DNA of 64,000 bases, taken from positions 62,001 through 126,000 of the forward strand of contig JAIXYN010000014.1 of the NCBI GenBank assembly GCA_027490195.1. The letters run 5' to 3'. Of the stretch, positions 61,299 through 64,000 are shown one piece after another. Positions within the stretch are counted from its first letter, which is position 1, and each line of letters starts with the position of its first letter. Source of the stretch: Verrucomicrobiaceae bacterium. Lineage in GTDB: Bacteria > Verrucomicrobiota > Verrucomicrobiia > Verrucomicrobiales > Verrucomicrobiaceae. The position numbers and the translations under genes are program-made. The notes beneath the pieces were generated by a model, which did not search any database, was not told the origin of the DNA, and worked only from the letters and a program-made list of their open reading frames with translations.

Positions 61299-61478
61299 AT
61301 GAAAACACTGCTCACCATCTGCGCTCTCTCCTTCGCTTCCGTTGCCTCAGCCGCCGACAAATGCCCCATCAGCGGCAAGCCTGCTGACTCCAGCATCACC
61401 AGCACCGGCAAAGACGGCAAAACCGTCGCTTTCTGCTGCGAAAAATGCAAAGCTAACTTCGACTCCAAGAACAAGTAA
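61299..61478 (+). CDS. small secreted YHS-like cysteine protein
   Basis: This 59-residue precursor has a signal peptide (residues 1-19, cleaved after ASA). The mature part has a CPISGKPAD motif (C22) and CCEKC (C46, C47, C50), the arrangement of YHS-type metal-binding segments. Mature length is only 40 residues. It could bind copper, iron or another soft metal in the periplasm. It stands alone and is followed by a strong terminator. It is divergent from the MFS gene. The ATG at 61299 is preferred over one at 61197 because it gives the signal peptide. Confidence 0.83.
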   Translation: MKTLLTICALSFASVASAADKCPISGKPADSSITSTGKDGKTVAFCCEKCKANFDSKNK

Positions 61479-61512
61479 TCATCACGGCGCTGAAATCAGC
61501 GTTTTAAAAAAG

Positions 61513-61543
61513 AGCGGAACCGGGAAACTGGTTCCGCTTTTTT
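61513..61543. terminator. rho-independent terminator
   Basis: A perfect 9-bp stem (61513-61521 agcggaacc, 61530-61538 ggttccgct) with an 8-base loop is followed by five T residues and preceded by an A-rich run, so it can act on both strands. It lies between the YHS-like gene and the convergent PilT-type gene. Confidence 0.92.
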
Positions 61544-61548
61544 GTGCT

Positions 61549-62643
61549 TCAGCGTTGCCGTGCTTCACGCTCACGCATCTTGCGCTCATAGCTGGTGGTT
61601 ACGAAGTTTTTGTCACGTGCACGCAGCAGTGCATCATCAAGTGAAATGAAGCCGTGGATGGCAAGATGGGTCACGCTGTCATCAATGGTGTGCATGCCGT
61701 CGTTCGCGCCGATTTGAATCAGACTGGGAAGCTGCTGAAGCCGGCGGGAGCGGATGCAGGAGGCGATGCCCGGGTTGTTGACCATGATTTCAGAGGCCAT
61801 CACCCGTCCCTCTTGATCAAGCCGTGGCATCAGGTTCTGACAGATCACGCCTTGCAGGCAGTTGGCCAGTTGCGAAGCCACGAAGTCCTGCTGGTCCTCT
61901 GGAAAGGCATCCATCACACGCATGACGGTCGAAGGAGCGTCCTGGGTGTGCAAGGTACTGATGACAAGGTGGCCAGTCTCAGCGGCGGTCAGGGCGGTGC
62001 TGATGGTTTCGAGATCGCGCAGCTCACTGATGATGATAACGTTCGCGTCCTGACGCAGCGCGCTGCGCAGGGCCTGCGCAAAGGAGTGCGTGTCACTGCC
62101 CACCTGACGCTGCCGTATGAGGCTGCGCGAATGTTTGAACACATACTCAATGGGGTCTTCGATGCTGACGATGTTGGCCTGCCGCTCTCGTGAGATTTGC
62201 TGCGTCATCGAACTCAGCGTGGTGGTCTTCCCGGCGTTGCTGGTGCCTGTGACGAGGATCAGCCCGTCGCGCAGGGTGCAGAGGCTTTCCACGGTCGGGC
62301 CGTGCCCAAGATCACGCAGTTCCGGGATCACTTCTGGAATAAAGCGGAAGGAGGCTTCCACACGGCCGACTACGTAGCAGGCATTGCCACGGAAGCGGCC
62401 CAAGTTTTCTACCTGAATGGCGAAATCCAGCTCCCAGTCCTGCTCCAGTTTGGCGCGCTGTGTTTCTTTCAAGGCACCAAAAACCAGATCGCGAACATCG
62501 CCGATTTCGAGGATCTCATCCGTCAGCGGCTGTAGCTGGCCGAAGATGCGGGCTGTAGGCGCGGCACCCACGCTGAGATGCAGGTCCGAGCCGCCCTGAT
62601 CCGTGACCATGGATAGGTATTCGATGAGGTCGTGTGAGCGCAT
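61549..62643 (-). CDS. PilT-type twitching/retraction ATPase, downstream copy
   Basis: This 364-residue hexameric ATPase retracts type IV pili. The N-terminal PAS-like domain is followed by a RecA-like core with the Walker A loop GTSNAGKT (133-140), the Asp box ISELRDLETI, and the His box STLHTQDAP. The AIRNLIR-like region is IASCIRSRRLQQLPSLIQIG. Walker A has N-A instead of the usual G-S before the G-K. It lies 15 bp after the second PilT-type gene on the same strand. No other pilus gene is in the window. It may also be a PilU-type accessory ATPase. Confidence 0.9.
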   Translation of the reverse strand: MRSHDLIEYLSMVTDQGGSDLHLSVGAAPTARIFGQLQPLTDEILEIGDVRDLVFGALKETQRAKLEQDWELDFAIQVENLGRFRGNACYVVGRVEASFRFIPEVIPELRDLGHGPTVESLCTLRDGLILVTGTSNAGKTTTLSSMTQQISRERQANIVSIEDPIEYVFKHSRSLIRQRQVGSDTHSFAQALRSALRQDANVIIISELRDLETISTALTAAETGHLVISTLHTQDAPSTVMRVMDAFPEDQQDFVASQLANCLQGVICQNLMPRLDQEGRVMASEIMVNNPGIASCIRSRRLQQLPSLIQIGANDGMHTIDDSVTHLAIHGFISLDDALLRARDKNFVTTSYERKMREREARQR

Positions 62644-62658
62644 GATAAATCAGGGGGA

Positions 62659-63711
62659 TCAGGAAATGCCGCGGGCTGCGCGGCGGAATTCAGCCTCGTT
62701 GCCAGTGGCGGCGACGGCTTCGGCTTCGGAGATGATGCCGCTCTGGAAGGCTGCAACAGTGGACTGCAGGAAGGTGCGCGTATTGGGATCGCTGCCACGG
62801 CTCATGTAGTCCGTGATGTTGGCCATGCTGCGCTTCGCGATCCAGTCGCGCGCTGCTCCGCCGTTTTCCAGGTATTCTGGGAGCATGAAGAGCCTGCCAT
62901 GGACATTCTGGACGAGTTTCTGACACAGAACTCCGACCAGTTGGTGTGCCAGCATGTGCAGACCCATGCCGATCTGTTCAGGTGGGAACAGATTGACAAA
63001 ACGCTCCATCGTTTCGGAGACGGTGGCGGAATGCATCGAGGCGAGCACAAGGTGGCCTGTCTCACACGCCTGCAGCGCCGTGAGGGCCGTTTCCTGGTCG
63101 CGGATTTCTCCCACAAAAATCACATCCGGTGCCTGACGCATGGCACTGCGCAGCCCACGGGCAAACGTGGGTGTGTCGCGGCCCACTTCGCGCTGGGTGA
63201 ACAGGCAGCGGTTGTTGGAGAAGATGTACTCCACGGGATCCTCGATCGTCACCACGTGGCGGGCGATGTTTTCATTCATCCACTGCAGCAGCGCCGCCAG
63301 CGTGGTTGATTTGCCCTGACCCGTGGCGCCGGTGACGAGGATCATGCCGTTTTGTTTCTGCGCCCAGCGCTGCAGCAGCCAGTCTGGCGCGCCCAGGGTG
63401 TTCAGTGCCGGAATATCCGTGCGGATGCGGCGCAGCACGGCTGCCATGCGGCCCAGCACCTTGTGCAGATTGACACGGAAGCGTACGTGGGTGCGGGAGA
63501 CCAGTCCAGAGTCACGATCGGTGTCATTGAGCGTATCGCCACCACAGGCCTGCCAGAGCCCGGCCATCTGCGGTAGCAGCAGCAGCTCATCGCCAAATAT
63601 CATGAGCTGTTCGGCGATCTTCATTCGCGGCACCTCGCCCTCCTGCAGGAAAATATCGCTCGCCTGGTGCTCTTCAGCGGCTTGGAGGATGTCATCGATG
63701 GAAATGGCCAT
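62659..63711 (-). CDS. PilT/PilU-type ATPase, upstream copy
   Basis: This 350-residue paralogue of the downstream gene has Walker A GATGQGKS (128-135), Asp box VGEIRDQETA, and a His box altered to ASMHSATVSE. The AIRNLIR segment is diverged (AARDWIAKRSMANITDYMSRG in parts). The diverged motif suggests a PilU-like partner of the more PilT-like downstream enzyme. Both genes form a small two-gene operon. Pilus retraction provides the pulling force for twitching and DNA uptake, linking functionally to comEC at 2.8 kb. Confidence 0.88.
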   Translation of the reverse strand: MAISIDDILQAAEEHQASDIFLQEGEVPRMKIAEQLMIFGDELLLLPQMAGLWQACGGDTLNDTDRDSGLVSRTHVRFRVNLHKVLGRMAAVLRRIRTDIPALNTLGAPDWLLQRWAQKQNGMILVTGATGQGKSTTLAALLQWMNENIARHVVTIEDPVEYIFSNNRCLFTQREVGRDTPTFARGLRSAMRQAPDVIFVGEIRDQETALTALQACETGHLVLASMHSATVSETMERFVNLFPPEQIGMGLHMLAHQLVGVLCQKLVQNVHGRLFMLPEYLENGGAARDWIAKRSMANITDYMSRGSDPNTRTFLQSTVAAFQSGIISEAEAVAATGNEAEFRRAARGIS

Positions 63712-63769
63712 GGGTAATCTAAAGTTAGCGGGCGCCGCTTAGGTGCTCAAGCCTGCTCTCAGGGTTTTG

Positions 63770-64000
63770 TTACAAGGAATCTGATCGGATGCCAGGTTCT
63801 TCGAGCAATCGCCCGCAGTACCACAGCATGCGTGGCAGATGGAACGGTCCCTTCCAAAGGTTGCCCTTCAGCAGGGAGGAAGGAGTGCCGTCACGATGCA
63901 GATAGCCAAACCACTCTCCATGCTCTGGGTCAGGGAAATGCGCGAAGCTCCAGTCATGCGCCTGCTGGTGCCACTGCGCATATTTCGCATCTCCCGTGAT
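63770..64000 (-). CDS. AGE-family epimerase/isomerase, 5' part outside window
   Basis: The last 76 codons of a minus-strand gene are visible, ending at TAA 63770. They read ITGDAKYAQWHQQAHDWSFA and HFPDPEHGEWFGYLHRDGTP, then GNLWKGPFHLPRMLW: the C-terminal end of N-acylglucosamine 2-epimerase-type (alpha6/alpha6) proteins, with the catalytic-region H in GPFHLPR. AGE enzymes epimerise or isomerise sugars, such as GlcNAc/ManNAc or cellobiose. The exact substrate cannot be judged from this end. Confidence 0.85.
   Translation of the reverse strand: MTGDAKYAQWHQQAHDWSFAHFPDPEHGEWFGYLHRDGTPSSLLKGNLWKGPFHLPRMLWYCGRLLEEPGIRSDSL

Overview
The window looks like chromosomal DNA of a Verrucomicrobiota bacterium, probably close to Prosthecobacter/Verrucomicrobium. 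This is an inference from gene content: paired DUF1501 and DUF1549/DUF1553 (planctomycete-type cytochrome) genes, Tat-exported Gfo/Idh/MocA and DUF1080 proteins, a PEP-CTERM sorted protease, and a large-type IspG of the kind found in the PVC group and plants. The DNA is GC-rich, so many long antisense open frames are shadows of real genes. No tRNA, rRNA, CRISPR array, insertion sequence or prophage was seen.

Layout. 1-5.9 kb: partial ispG, a stand-alone receiver protein, an HtrA-type protease, comEC and a TPR membrane protein. 5.9-11.7 kb: a tripartite RND efflux operon (adaptor, pump, outer-membrane channel) read on the minus strand. 12.1-18.2 kb: PQQ-propeller protein, hemQ, a ParE-type toxin-antitoxin pair, thiG, rpsN, an FmdB-type zinc ribbon and a CBS-domain membrane protein. 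18.2-21.4 kb: a translationally coupled minus-strand set of L-threonine aldolase, a MauE/DoxX-like protein, an AlgJ/AlgX-like SGNH protein that lacks its serine, and a strikingly short AlgI-like MBOAT protein.

21.5-35.1 kb: a long, mostly plus-strand set of exported proteins: two DUF1501 proteins, TlpA-like thioredoxin, CocE/NonD hydrolase, Gfo/Idh/MocA oxidoreductase, a cytochrome/DUF1549/DUF1553 protein, two tandem esterase paralogues and a DUF1080 protein, ending at a strong terminator. It looks like a module for breaking down exogenous organic or glycan-type substrates. 35.2-46.5 kb: glpK with a coupled acetyltransferase, recG, a PIN/TRAM protein, a trypsin-like PEP-CTERM protein, and a convergent pair of cell-wall genes (an ankyrin-L,D-transpeptidase and mpl). 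46.6-48.5 kb: broken remains of an MNIO (DUF692) enzyme and its DUF2063 partner beside an ECF sigma/anti-sigma pair, probably a decayed RiPP (bufferin-type) locus.

48.5-64 kb: a MetE-like protein, der, pgsA, aat, speA, a TIGR02206 membrane protein, a DUF3592 protein, two LolC/E-type permeases separated by an imperfect 30-bp inverted repeat, an OFA-family MFS transporter with a 39-residue companion protein, a small secreted YHS-like protein, two tandem PilT-type ATPases and the end of an AGE-family epimerase gene.

The observations most worth following are the reduced MBOAT/SGNH pair, the MNIO/DUF2063 remnant next to the ECF sigma pair, the inverted repeat between the permease genes, the small MFS companion protein, and the single-aspartate RND pump.
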